Shown: positions 9,561 through 17,419 of the stretch, in pieces | How the letters are laid out: each line of letters begins with the position of its first letter | How positions within the stretch are numbered: the stretch's first letter is position 1 | DNA from: an uncultured Lachnospiraceae bacterium | Lineage (GTDB): Bacteria; Bacillota; Clostridia; Lachnospirales; Lachnospiraceae | Length of the DNA: 38,999 bases | Reading direction: 5' to 3' | Assembly (NCBI GenBank): GCA_947630855.1 | Contig: CANRJF010000018.1 | Span: 1 to 38,999 of the forward strand | Made by a program: the position numbers and the translations under genes | The notes under the pieces: generated by a model | Databases searched by the model: none | What the model saw: only the letters and a program-made list of their open reading frames with translations | Told to the model about the DNA's origin: nothing

Positions 9561-10508
9561 ATGAGCGAAGAAAAGAAAGGTTTTTTTAGCCGCCTGGTGG
9601 CAGGCCTGGCAAAGACAAGAGATAATATTGTTTCCGGCATAGATTCCATTTTCAGCGGATTTTCCAGTATTGATGATGATTTTTATGAGGAAATTGAAGA
9701 AATCCTGATTATGGGGGATATCGGGGTAAATGCCACGGAGGATATTATAGAAAATTTAAAATCAAAGGTAAAGGAAAATAAAATAAAAGAGCCGGCGGAA
9801 TGCAAGCAGCTTTTAATTGACAGCATCAAAGAGCAGATGCAGGTGGGGGAGACTGCCTACCGTTTTGAAAATGAACTTTCCGTTGTGCTGGTAATCGGCG
9901 TCAACGGCGTAGGAAAAACCACTACCGTAGGCAAACTGGCAGGGAAATTAAAGTCCCAGGGAAGAAAAGTGGTGCTGGCGGCGGCAGATACGTTCCGGGC
10001 GGCGGCAGGGGAGCAGCTTTTGGAATGGGCAAACCGTGCGGGGGTGGAGATGATAGGAGGCCAGGAAGGTGCAGACCCGGCGTCTGTAATCTATGACGCT
10101 ATTGCGGCGGCAAAGTCCAGAAAGGCGGATGTCCTGTTGTGTGATACGGCGGGAAGGCTTCACAATAAGAAAAATCTTATGGAAGAGCTGAAAAAAATCA
10201 ACAGGATTATCGATAAAGAATTTCCCGATGCTTACAGGGAGACTCTGGTGGTGCTTGACGGCACTACGGGGCAGAATGCCCTGTCCCAGGCAAAACAGTT
10301 TGGGGAAGCGGCGGACATTACGGGAATCGTGCTTACGAAAATGGACGGGACGGCAAAGGGAGGCATTGCGGTGGCAATCCAGTCAGAACTTTCCATTCCC
10401 GTAAAATATATTGGCGTGGGAGAGACTATTGAGGATTTGCAGAAATTTGATGCAAACGATTTTGTTAATGCTCTATTTGATGTAAAAACAGAAAGCGAGG
10501 AAGAATAA
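9561..10508 (+). CDS. ftsY: Signal recognition particle receptor FtsY
   Basis: 315 residues consisting of the NG domain only. The long acidic A domain of enterobacterial FtsY is missing, as usual in Gram-positives. GTPase motifs seen: GVNGVGKTTT (113-122), DTAGRLHNKKN, and TKMDGTAKGG near the C-terminus. It pairs with Ffh, encoded downstream at 13538, to target nascent membrane and secreted proteins. AAGGAGATAG precedes the ATG. Confidence 0.96.
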   Translation: MSEEKKGFFSRLVAGLAKTRDNIVSGIDSIFSGFSSIDDDFYEEIEEILIMGDIGVNATEDIIENLKSKVKENKIKEPAECKQLLIDSIKEQMQVGETAYRFENELSVVLVIGVNGVGKTTTVGKLAGKLKSQGRKVVLAAADTFRAAAGEQLLEWANRAGVEMIGGQEGADPASVIYDAIAAAKSRKADVLLCDTAGRLHNKKNLMEELKKINRIIDKEFPDAYRETLVVLDGTTGQNALSQAKQFGEAADITGIVLTKMDGTAKGGIAVAIQSELSIPVKYIGVGETIEDLQKFDANDFVNALFDVKTESEEE

Positions 10509-11720
10509 ATGTTGACTTTGGATAAATTTGAAGAGGCAAGTGAAAAAGTGAAAGAGGTTACGCTGGAGACAAAACTTGTTTACAGCAATTACCTTAGCGG
10601 CCAGACAGGAAACAAGGTTTATTTAAAACCGGAAAACATGCAGTTTACCGGCGCCTATAAAGTTCGTGGGGCATACTATAAAATCAGCACTTTATCGGAA
10701 GAAGAGCGGGCAAAGGGGCTGATTACCGCCTCCGCGGGGAACCATGCCCAGGGAGTGGCATATGCCGCCCAGTGTTACAATGCAAAGGCGGTGATTGTGA
10801 TGCCCACCACTACGCCGTTGATAAAGGTAAACCGCACAAAAAGCTATGGGGCGGAAGTCATACTTTACGGGGATGTGTATGATGAATCCTGTGCTTACGC
10901 CTTGGAACTGGCAGAAAAAAACGGTTATACATTTATCCATCCTTTTGACGATTTGGCGGTGGCTACGGGACAGGGAACCATTGTCATGGAGATATTTAAG
11001 GAACTTCCTCTTGTAGAGTATATTTTAGTGCCTATCGGCGGCGGCGGCCTTGCTGCGGGAGTGTCCACACTGGCAAAACTGTTAAATCCCAAGATTAAAG
11101 TAATCGGTGTGGAGCCGGCGGGGGCGAGCTGCATGAAAGCATCTTTTGATGCGGGAAAAGTTACCACCCTCCCTGCGGTAAACACCATTGCGGACGGCAC
11201 GGCGGTAAAGACCCCGGGGGAGAAAATCTTTCCCTATATCCGGAAAAATTTAGATGATATTATTACGGTAGAGGATGATGAGCTGGTGGTGGCTTTTCTT
11301 GATATGGTGGAAAACCATAAAATGGTGGCGGAAAATTCCGGCCTTCTTACGGTTGCGGCATTAAAACATTTAAATGTAAAAGATAAGCGGGTAGTTTCCA
11401 TTATAAGCGGGGGAAATATGGATGTGATTACCATGTCTTCCGTGGTGCAGCAGGGATTGATTTTAAGGGACCGTATTTTTACCGTGTCCGTGCTTCTGCC
11501 GGATAAGCCGGGGGAATTGTCCAAAGTTTCCGAGACCATTGCAAAAGAACAGGGCAATGTTATTAAGTTAGAGCACAACCAGTTTGTCAGCATCAACAGG
11601 AATGCGGCAGTGGAACTTAGAATTACTATGGAATGTTTTGGAACGGACCATAAGAGACAGATTATGAAGGCATTGGAAAAAGAACAGTATAAGCCAAAGC
11701 AGGTGCGTACCAGCCTGTAA
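10509..11720 (+). CDS. ilvA: Threonine ammonia-lyase with C-terminal ACT domain
   Basis: 403 residues. A fold-type II PLP enzyme with the cofactor lysine in TGAYKVRGAY (Lys51), the substrate loop SAGNHAQG, the phosphate-binding GGGGLAAG and the C-terminal SGGN. Residues of about 325-400 form one ACT domain, matching the single-ACT, catabolic or intermediate type. It converts threonine to 2-oxobutanoate and ammonia. The ATG follows the ftsY stop codon directly (TAA ATG), so it is translated from the ftsY message. Whether its main role is isoleucine synthesis or threonine fermentation cannot be told from sequence alone. Confidence 0.92.
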   Translation: MLTLDKFEEASEKVKEVTLETKLVYSNYLSGQTGNKVYLKPENMQFTGAYKVRGAYYKISTLSEEERAKGLITASAGNHAQGVAYAAQCYNAKAVIVMPTTTPLIKVNRTKSYGAEVILYGDVYDESCAYALELAEKNGYTFIHPFDDLAVATGQGTIVMEIFKELPLVEYILVPIGGGGLAAGVSTLAKLLNPKIKVIGVEPAGASCMKASFDAGKVTTLPAVNTIADGTAVKTPGEKIFPYIRKNLDDIITVEDDELVVAFLDMVENHKMVAENSGLLTVAALKHLNVKDKRVVSIISGGNMDVITMSSVVQQGLILRDRIFTVSVLLPDKPGELSKVSETIAKEQGNVIKLEHNQFVSINRNAAVELRITMECFGTDHKRQIMKALEKEQYKPKQVRTSL

Positions 11721-11781
11721 ATCCATGTGGTTTTTACACTGGAAATATTAGCTGTTTTGGCAAAAAGAAGGAGAGAGAAAA

Positions 11782-13134
11782 ATGAGTGCAATGCAGCAGG
11801 ATATGACAGTGGGAAATCCAGGGAAGATTATATTAAATTTTACCCTTCCCATTTTTATCGGAAATGTATTTCAGCAGTTTTACAGTATGGCAGATACGAT
11901 TATTGTAGGAAAATTTGTAGGTACGGAGGCATTGGCGGCAGTGGGCAGCACAGGAACCATTATGTTTCTGCTCTTTGGTTTTATTATGGGAATGACAGCG
12001 GGGATTTCCGTCATTGCGGCACAGAAATTCGGCGCCGGGGATACAGAGGCAATGAAAAAAAACGTGGGCAATTCCCTGTGGCTCTCCGCCGGAATGACCG
12101 TTCTTTTAACCCTTGTATTTATGGTGGGGATGAAATGGCTCCTTGCCTTTATGCATACGCCGGAAAATATATTTAAAGATGCTTACAGCTATATTATGAT
12201 TATCTGCGCCGGAATCGGGGCAATGATGCTTTACAATCTTTTGGCAGGCCTTCTCCGTGCCATCGGCAACAGCAAGGTGCCTTTGTATTTTTTAATATTG
12301 TCTGCCATTTTAAATATTGTTTTGGATTTGGCGCTTATTATTGTATTTCATATGGGGGTAGCGGGAGCGGCATACGCTACTGTGATATCCCAGGGTGTTT
12401 CCGGTATTATATGCCTTATTTACATTATAAAAAAGGTGTCGATTCTCCATGTATCAAAAAGAGATTTAAAGCCGGACGGATTTTTAATCATGACCCAGCT
12501 TCGCATTGGCATTCCCATGGCACTGCAGTATTCCATTACGGCTGTGGGAACCATGATGGTGCAGACATCTTTAAATATCCTGGGTTCCGTGGCGGTGGCT
12601 GCCTTTACCGCCGCCAACAAAATTGAACAGGTGGTGACCCAGGCATATGTTGCCATGGGGACTGCCATGGCAACATACTGCGCCCAGAATTCGGGGGCAG
12701 GGGAGATAAAAAGGATTCGCCAGGGATTTCGTTCCATATCCGTTATGGGATGTATTTATTCCGTTATCGTAGGTGTTCTTATGGTGACAGCAGGGCATTA
12801 TATGACTTATCTTTTTATTTCCGATAATGTGGCGGAAATTATGGAGCAGGTGCATATTTACCTTACCTGTGTGGGAATCTTTTTCATACCGTTAATGGTG
12901 GTCAATGTATACCGGAACGGCATCCAGGGTATGGGATATGGTTTTCTCCCCATGCTTGCCGGAGTGGCGGAACTTACCGGCAGGGGCATTGTGGCGGTGA
13001 TTGCCGCAAAACAGAAAAGTTTTGTGGGGGTATGCCTTGCCAGCCCTGTGGCGTGGGTATTTGCAGGGGGATTGCTGCTTGTGGTGTACTTTTTGATTAT
13101 GAAGAAAAAAGATAATCCGGTAAAAAATCCTTGA
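11782..13134 (+). CDS. MATE family multidrug/cation antiporter
   Basis: 450 residues with about twelve hydrophobic segments in two halves. The N-terminus [20 protein letters not shown] and the segment [20 protein letters not shown] are typical MATE features, and the second half repeats the pattern ([19 protein letters not shown]). MATE proteins export cationic drugs or metabolites using Na+ or H+ gradients; the substrate here is unknown. AAGGAGAG lies just upstream of the ATG. It lies downstream of ilvA with a 61-nt gap and no clear terminator. Confidence 0.9.
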   Translation: MSAMQQDMTVGNPGKIILNFTLPIFIGNVFQQFYSMADTIIVGKFVGTEALAAVGSTGTIMFLLFGFIMGMTAGISVIAAQKFGAGDTEAMKKNVGNSLWLSAGMTVLLTLVFMVGMKWLLAFMHTPENIFKDAYSYIMIICAGIGAMMLYNLLAGLLRAIGNSKVPLYFLILSAILNIVLDLALIIVFHMGVAGAAYATVISQGVSGIICLIYIIKKVSILHVSKRDLKPDGFLIMTQLRIGIPMALQYSITAVGTMMVQTSLNILGSVAVAAFTAANKIEQVVTQAYVAMGTAMATYCAQNSGAGEIKRIRQGFRSISVMGCIYSVIVGVLMVTAGHYMTYLFISDNVAEIMEQVHIYLTCVGIFFIPLMVVNVYRNGIQGMGYGFLPMLAGVAELTGRGIVAVIAAKQKSFVGVCLASPVAWVFAGGLLLVVYFLIMKKKDNPVKNP

Positions 13135-13159
13135 CAGAATAAAGCGGATATGGTATTCT
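13131..13159 (+). promoter_or_regulatory. Promoter of the ylxM-ffh-rpsP-khpA unit
   Basis: TTGACA (13131-13136), a 17-nt spacer, then TATTCT (13154-13159) preceded by TGG, an extended -10. The -35 hexamer contains the TGA stop codon of the MATE gene (13132-13134). Confidence 0.85.
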
Positions 13160-13183
13160 ACCAAAGGTGTCAAGGAGAAAACC

Positions 13184-13534
13184 TTGTCAGCGGAGGATGA
13201 GATGGAGAGGAAAGCGCAGCAGGCATATCTTTATGATTTTTACGGGGAACTTTTAAATGAGCATCAGCGCAAGATTTATGAAGATTATGCATTTTCCGAT
13301 TTATCTTTGGGGGAGATTGCCTCCCAGGAAGGAATCAGCAGACAGGGAGTACATGATACGATTTTGCGCTGCACCAGGAAATTAGAAGGGTATGAGGCAA
13401 AATTGCATTTGGTTGAAAAGTTTCTATTTGTAAAAGGCAAAGTGGAAGAGATTTTAAGCATTACGGCAGAGGATTCCCGGCCGGAGTTGAAGGAGATTGC
13501 TTCCATTTCCAATGAGATATTAGAGGAGCTGTAA
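13184..13534 (+). CDS. ylxM: YlxM family putative helix-turn-helix SRP-associated protein
   Basis: 116 residues from TTG 13184 (AAGGAGA at 13172-13178), or 110 from ATG 13202 (GGAGG at 13192-13196). Both starts have good ribosome binding sites and are in frame. The sequence has the YlxM/UPF0122 pattern: [19 protein letters not shown], then [20 protein letters not shown], a sigma-70 region 4-like helix-turn-helix. It sits immediately before ffh, the usual position, and is thought to modulate SRP. Its action on DNA has not been shown for the family as far as I know. Confidence 0.9.
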   Translation: MSAEDEMERKAQQAYLYDFYGELLNEHQRKIYEDYAFSDLSLGEIASQEGISRQGVHDTILRCTRKLEGYEAKLHLVEKFLFVKGKVEEILSITAEDSRPELKEIASISNEILEEL

Positions 13535-13537
13535 TCT

Positions 13538-14887
13538 ATGGCATTTGATAGTCTGTCTGAAAAACTGCAGAATGTATTTAAAAATTTAAGAAGCAAGGGA
13601 AGGTTGACGGAAGATGATGTGAAGTCTGCCTTAAAAGAAGTAAAGATGGCCCTTTTAGAAGCTGACGTGAATTTTAAAGTGGTAAAGCAGTTTATTAAGA
13701 CAGTTCAGGAGAGGGCAGTAGGCCAGGATGTGATGAACGGCTTGAACCCGGGGCAGATGGTCATTAAGATTGTAAATGAAGAAATGATTGCCTTAATGGG
13801 CTCCGAGACTACTGAAATTGCGTTAAAACCGGGAAGTGAAGTAACGGTGATAATGATGGCAGGACTTCAGGGGGCAGGAAAAACCACTACCACTGCCAAA
13901 ATTGCCGGCAAGTTAAAGCAGAAAGGCAGAAAGCCTTTGCTGGCGGCCTGTGATGTGTACCGTCCCGCAGCCATTGACCAGTTAAAGATTAACGGTGAGA
14001 AACAGGGCGTGGAAGTTTTTTCCATGGGAGATAAGCAAAATCCGGTGGATATTGCAAAGGCATCCCTGGTATACGCAAAAAATAATGGATTTAACGTGGT
14101 TATTTTAGATACAGCAGGACGCCTTCATGTGGATGAGGATATGATGGGAGAGCTTTCTGCCATCAAGGAAAATGTGGATGTACATCAGACGATTTTAGTT
14201 GTGGATGCCATGACCGGCCAGGATGCGGTGAATGTGGCAAGTACGTTTAATGAAAAAATCGGCATTGACGGCGTTGTTTTGACAAAGCTGGACGGTGATA
14301 CGAGAGGCGGCGCGGCTCTTTCCATCCGCTCCGTTACAGGAAAGCCTGTTTTATATATCGGCATGGGGGAGAAGCTGTCGGATTTAGAGCAGTTTTACCC
14401 GGACCGTATGGCATCCCGTATTCTTGGCATGGGTGATGTCCTTACTATGATTGAGAAAGCCCAGGAAGCCATTGACGAGGATGAGGCCAGGAAGTTAGAG
14501 CAGAAGATGAAAAAGGCTGAGTTCGACTTTGAGGACTATTTAAGTTCCATGGGCCAGATGAAAAAAATGGGAGGACTTTCCAGTATTATGGGAATGATGC
14601 CCGGGTTAGGCGGTATGAAGATGCCGGACATTGACGAGGCGGAAGCGGAAAAAAGCATGAAGCGCACGGAGTCCATTATTTATTCCATGACCCCGGAGGA
14701 GAGGAGAAATCCCTCCCTGTTAAATCCCAGCCGCAAAAAAAGAATTGCAGACGGCGCCGGTGTGGATATTGCAGAGGTAAACCGTCTGGTAAAGCAGTTT
14801 GAACAGGCAAGAAAGATGATGAAACAGATTCCCGGCATGATGGGAGGAAAACGCGGTAAAAGAGGCAGATTTAATCTTCCTTTTTAA
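13538..14887 (+). CDS. ffh: Signal recognition particle protein Ffh (SRP54)
   Basis: 449 residues. N domain followed by a G domain with [10 protein letters not shown] (109-118), [13 protein letters not shown] and [13 protein letters not shown]. The C-terminal M domain (about 300-449) is methionine-rich ([33 protein letters not shown]) and binds signal peptides and 4.5S RNA. It starts 3 nt after the ylxM stop codon, so the two are coupled. Confidence 0.97.
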   Translation: MAFDSLSEKLQNVFKNLRSKGRLTEDDVKSALKEVKMALLEADVNFKVVKQFIKTVQERAVGQDVMNGLNPGQMVIKIVNEEMIALMGSETTEIALKPGSEVTVIMMAGLQGAGKTTTTAKIAGKLKQKGRKPLLAACDVYRPAAIDQLKINGEKQGVEVFSMGDKQNPVDIAKASLVYAKNNGFNVVILDTAGRLHVDEDMMGELSAIKENVDVHQTILVVDAMTGQDAVNVASTFNEKIGIDGVVLTKLDGDTRGGAALSIRSVTGKPVLYIGMGEKLSDLEQFYPDRMASRILGMGDVLTMIEKAQEAIDEDEARKLEQKMKKAEFDFEDYLSSMGQMKKMGGLSSIMGMMPGLGGMKMPDIDEAEAEKSMKRTESIIYSMTPEERRNPSLLNPSRKKRIADGAGVDIAEVNRLVKQFEQARKMMKQIPGMMGGKRGKRGRFNLPF

Positions 14888-14931
14888 CATATAAGTTAAG
14901 TAATAATAAGAAGAACCAGGAGGTGAAAGAG

Positions 14932-15177
14932 ATGGCAGTAAAAATCAGATTAAGAAGGATGGGACAAAAGAAGGCTCCCTTTTATAGAATCATTGTAGCT
15001 GATTCCAGGTCTCCAAGGGACGGCAGGTTTATCGAGGAAATCGGTACCTATGACCCTACCAAAGATCCCAGTGAATACCATGTCAATGAAGAGTTGGCAA
15101 AGAAATGGTTATCAAACGGCGCACAGCCTACCGAAACTGTCAGCAAGATTTTCAAACTAGCAGGGATTGAAAAATAG
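14932..15177 (+). CDS. rpsP: Ribosomal protein bS16
   Basis: 81 residues beginning [19 protein letters not shown], the S16 signature. The start is ATG 14932, because AGGAGGTGA (14918-14926) lies 5 nt upstream. A GTG at 14923 falls inside that ribosome binding site. Part of the ffh-rpsP-khpA run. Confidence 0.97.
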   Translation: MAVKIRLRRMGQKKAPFYRIIVADSRSPRDGRFIEEIGTYDPTKDPSEYHVNEELAKKWLSNGAQPTETVSKIFKLAGIEK

Positions 15178-15203
15178 GTGCTGAAAAAAGAGAGGTGAAA
15201 CTG

Positions 15204-15434
15204 ATGAAAGAATTAGTAGAAGTAATTGCAAAAGCATTGGTCGATCATCCGGAAGAAGTTGTTGTCACTGAGACAGAAACAGAGAAATCCATTACATTGG
15301 AATTGCGTGTTGCGCAGTCTGATATGGGTAAAGTGATCGGCAAGCAGGGCCGTATTGCCAAGGCGATACGCTCCGTTGTGAAAGCAGCAGCCTCTAAGGA
15401 AGACAAAAAAGTTATTGTGGATATTGTGCAGTAA
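15204..15434 (+). CDS. khpA: KH-domain RNA-binding protein KhpA (YlqC)
   Basis: 76 residues comprising a single KH domain with the GxxG loop in VIGKQGRIAKAIR. The start is ATG 15204, with GAGGTGA at 15192-15198; the in-frame GTG at 15195 lies in the ribosome binding site. KhpA binds RNA as a dimer or with KhpB in Firmicutes. It sits between rpsP and rimM as in many relatives and is followed by a strong terminator. Confidence 0.94.
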   Translation: MKELVEVIAKALVDHPEEVVVTETETEKSITLELRVAQSDMGKVIGKQGRIAKAIRSVVKAAASKEDKKVIVDIVQ

Positions 15435-15453
15435 CCGGAAAATTTGGAAGCGT

Positions 15454-15481
15454 ATAGCGTCCCATGGGGACGCTATTTTTA
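15454..15481 (+). terminator. Intrinsic terminator after khpA
   Basis: ATAGCGTCCC (15454-15463) pairs with GGGACGCTAT (15467-15476) over a 3-nt loop, and the T-run begins within the last pair and continues as TTTTTA. This closes the ylxM-ffh-rpsP-khpA unit. Confidence 0.9.
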
Positions 15482-15502
15482 TCAATGGGACGGAATGTGG
15501 GC

Positions 15503-15532
15503 TTGCCCGCTTTGTTTCGGTTTATCTATGAT
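15503..15532 (+). promoter_or_regulatory. Probable promoter of rimM-trmD
   Basis: TTGCCC (15503-15508), an 18-nt spacer, then TATGAT (15527-15532). It lies between the khpA terminator and rimM, where a new start of transcription is required. Confidence 0.5.
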
Positions 15533-15557
15533 ACAGAATCAGGAGGAATAATACGGC

Positions 15558-16076
15558 ATGGAGGATTTGCTGAAAGTAGGGGTAATCACAAGTACCCATG
15601 GTCTTAAGGGGGAGGTAAAAGTATTTCCCACCACAGATGACCCCAAACGTTTTTTAGAATTAAAGCAGGTTATTTTAGATACGGGAAAAGAAAAAACAGT
15701 TCTTCAGATTTCAAATGTAAGATTTTTTAAAAATATGGTGATTTTGAAATTTAAAGAATTTGATGATATAAACCAGGTGGAGAAGCTGCGGCAAAAGGAA
15801 CTTTTTGTTACCAGGGATATGGCAGTGCCCCTGGAGGAAAATGAATATTTCATTGCGGATTTAATCGGGCTTAAGGCGGTTTCCGATGAGGGGGAAGAGC
15901 TGGGGGAGATTGGCGATGTGCTCACGTCTGCCGCCAATGATATTTATGTAATAAAAAAACCGGGGACAACTGACCTTTTAGTGCCGGCAATTAAGGACTG
16001 TGTCAAGAAAGTGGATATAGAGAAGGGTATGGTGACTCTGCATCTTCTTCCGGGACTAAGGGAAGTAAATAGCTAA
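15558..16076 (+). CDS. rimM: 16S rRNA processing protein RimM
   Basis: 172 residues. The N-terminal RimM domain starts LKVGVITSTHGLKGEVKVFP, and a C-terminal PRC-barrel follows (EYFIADLIGLKAVSDEG to LLVPAIKDCV). It assists maturation of the 30S head near bS19. AGGAGGA at 15541-15547 lies about 10 nt before the ATG. It is paired with trmD, as is usual. Confidence 0.95.
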   Translation: MEDLLKVGVITSTHGLKGEVKVFPTTDDPKRFLELKQVILDTGKEKTVLQISNVRFFKNMVILKFKEFDDINQVEKLRQKELFVTRDMAVPLEENEYFIADLIGLKAVSDEGEELGEIGDVLTSAANDIYVIKKPGTTDLLVPAIKDCVKKVDIEKGMVTLHLLPGLREVNS

Positions 16077-16101
16077 GCAGCAGACAAAAAGGAATGGTTT
16101 T

Positions 16102-16830
16102 ATGAAATTTTATATACTCACATTATTTCCGGAGATGGTGATGCAGGGGCTTTCTGCCAGTATCCTTGGAAAGGCGGCACAAAGGGGAGCGATTGCCGTT
16201 GAAGCCGTGAATATCCGGGATTATACAAAGGATAAGCATTTGAAAGTGGATGATTACCCTTACGGAGGCGGTGCAGGCATGGTGATGCAGGCACAGCCCA
16301 TTTTTGATGCATACCAGGCAGTAAGAGAAAGAATCGGTTATGTTCCAAGGACAATTTATCTAACGCCCCAGGGGCCTGTGTTTCATCAGGCTATGGCAAA
16401 GGCTATGGCAAAGGAGGAAGATCTGGTGTTTCTCTGCGGCCATTATGAAGGAGTGGACGAACGTGTACTGGAAGAGATAGTAACAGATTATGTGTCTATC
16501 GGGGATTATGTTTTAACAGGAGGGGAGCTGCCCGCCATGGTGATGGTGGATGCCATCTCCCGTATGGTGCCGGGAGTGCTTACAAATGAGGAGTCGGGTT
16601 TGAGGGAGACTTTTGAGGGAAATCTTCTGGAGTATCCCCAGTACAGCAGGCCGAAAGTGTGGAGAGGGAAAGAGGTGCCCTCCGTGCTTATGTCGGGAGA
16701 CCATAAAAAGATTGAAGACTGGCGCAGGGAACAGTCTGTTTTAAGGACGAAAAAATACCGCCCCGATTTGCTGAAAAAGGCGGATTTGACAATTAAGGAG
16801 AAGGCGGTGTATGGGGTAAATGAAATATAA
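16102..16830 (+). CDS. trmD: tRNA (guanine37-N1)-methyltransferase TrmD
   Basis: 242 residues. A SPOUT-fold enzyme with YPYGGGAGMVMQ, LCGHYEGVDERV, and the knot region DYVSIGDYVLTGGELPAMV. It methylates G37 of tRNAs to prevent frameshifting. In most Firmicutes rplS (bL19) follows directly; no L19 reading frame is present downstream. Confidence 0.96.
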   Translation: MKFYILTLFPEMVMQGLSASILGKAAQRGAIAVEAVNIRDYTKDKHLKVDDYPYGGGAGMVMQAQPIFDAYQAVRERIGYVPRTIYLTPQGPVFHQAMAKAMAKEEDLVFLCGHYEGVDERVLEEIVTDYVSIGDYVLTGGELPAMVMVDAISRMVPGVLTNEESGLRETFEGNLLEYPQYSRPKVWRGKEVPSVLMSGDHKKIEDWRREQSVLRTKKYRPDLLKKADLTIKEKAVYGVNEI

Positions 16831-16858
16831 AATTTTCCTGCCAATTTTCTCCCGAATA

Positions 16859-16867
16859 TGGTATAGT
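16859..16867 (+). promoter_or_regulatory. Extended -10 promoter upstream of the unknown/CysN-like pair
   Basis: TGG-TATAGT (16859-16867) is a good extended -10; the -35 (CTGCCA, about 16838) is poor. Expected transcription would begin just before the hairpin repeat at 16877. Confidence 0.6.
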
Positions 16868-16876
16868 AGTAATATG

Positions 16877-16944
16877 GTAACTGTTAAGAACAGTCTCAGA
16901 CACTTTCTGTTTGAGGCGTGAGAATAAATTTAGGCATGCAAAAA
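16877..16944 (+). repeat. Interspersed hairpin repeat, copy 1 (5' leader of the 149-aa protein gene)
   Basis: Its first 48 nt match the reverse complement of 23783-23830 at 42 positions, and similarity continues to a shared GCAAAAA with one 1-nt indel. Two hairpins: CTGTT/AACAG (16881-16885 with 16889-16893) and a 9-bp stem (16894-16902 with 16908-16916) over a 5-nt loop. It lies between a promoter and the ribosome binding site AAAGGAG, so it is a transcribed leader. Confidence 0.75.
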
Positions 16945-16955
16945 GGAGAGCGACC

Positions 16956-17405
16956 ATGAAGCCAGAAGAATTAACCCAGATGCTGTTAAAAATGCGTAAA
17001 GAAACTCAGGAAGGCAGGCTTTGCTGGAAATTGGAAATACAGACCACGGAAGGAAACGAAGAGAAATACACGGTGGAAGAGGATGGAGTTGTATGGAGCG
17101 TGGACGAGTGCTATACATCTTTTTACTGTGAATATCAGGGCAGTGAATTTTGCATGATTACCTATGAGATGATAAAAACAGGAGGGGAAGAGATGAGGAC
17201 GGTCAATTATGTGTTTCTTCCGCCTCTTGGGATGCGTCTTTTTTCCCTTCATACATTACTTCCCCACAGCATAGAGGTAAATGCCGTGTTAATTGCCCAG
17301 ATTCATGCACTGTGGGAACTTTTAATGGAGCTGGCAAAAAGTAACAGCGGCCAGGTGCAGCTTCACATTATGGAAGGGGCCGTAAATGTGGAGGAAGATT
17401 CGTAA
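16956..17405 (+). CDS. Conserved-looking protein of unknown function upstream of the CysN-like GTPase
   Basis: 149 residues, not recognised. It is soluble, acidic and without a signal peptide. A dense central patch (WSVDECYTSFYCEYQG, then EFCMITYEMI and NYVFLPPLGMRLF) looks like a folded domain rather than a spurious frame. The start is ATG 16956, with AAGGAG (16943-16948) 7 nt upstream; the same frame is open to 16911 but has no ribosome binding site there. It is followed 14 nt later by the CysN-like gene in the same orientation, and the leader carries the interspersed hairpin element. The function may be tied to the GTPase, by inference from position only. Confidence 0.75.
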   Translation: MKPEELTQMLLKMRKETQEGRLCWKLEIQTTEGNEEKYTVEEDGVVWSVDECYTSFYCEYQGSEFCMITYEMIKTGGEEMRTVNYVFLPPLGMRLFSLHTLLPHSIEVNAVLIAQIHALWELLMELAKSNSGQVQLHIMEGAVNVEEDS

Positions 17406-17419
17406 CAGAGAAGGAAAGC

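Noticed and set aside
11727..12176. 149-residue plus-strand frame overlapping the MATE start
   Set aside because: A different frame over the clear MATE gene. The end of the frame shows no domain and the MATE gene has the ribosome binding site.
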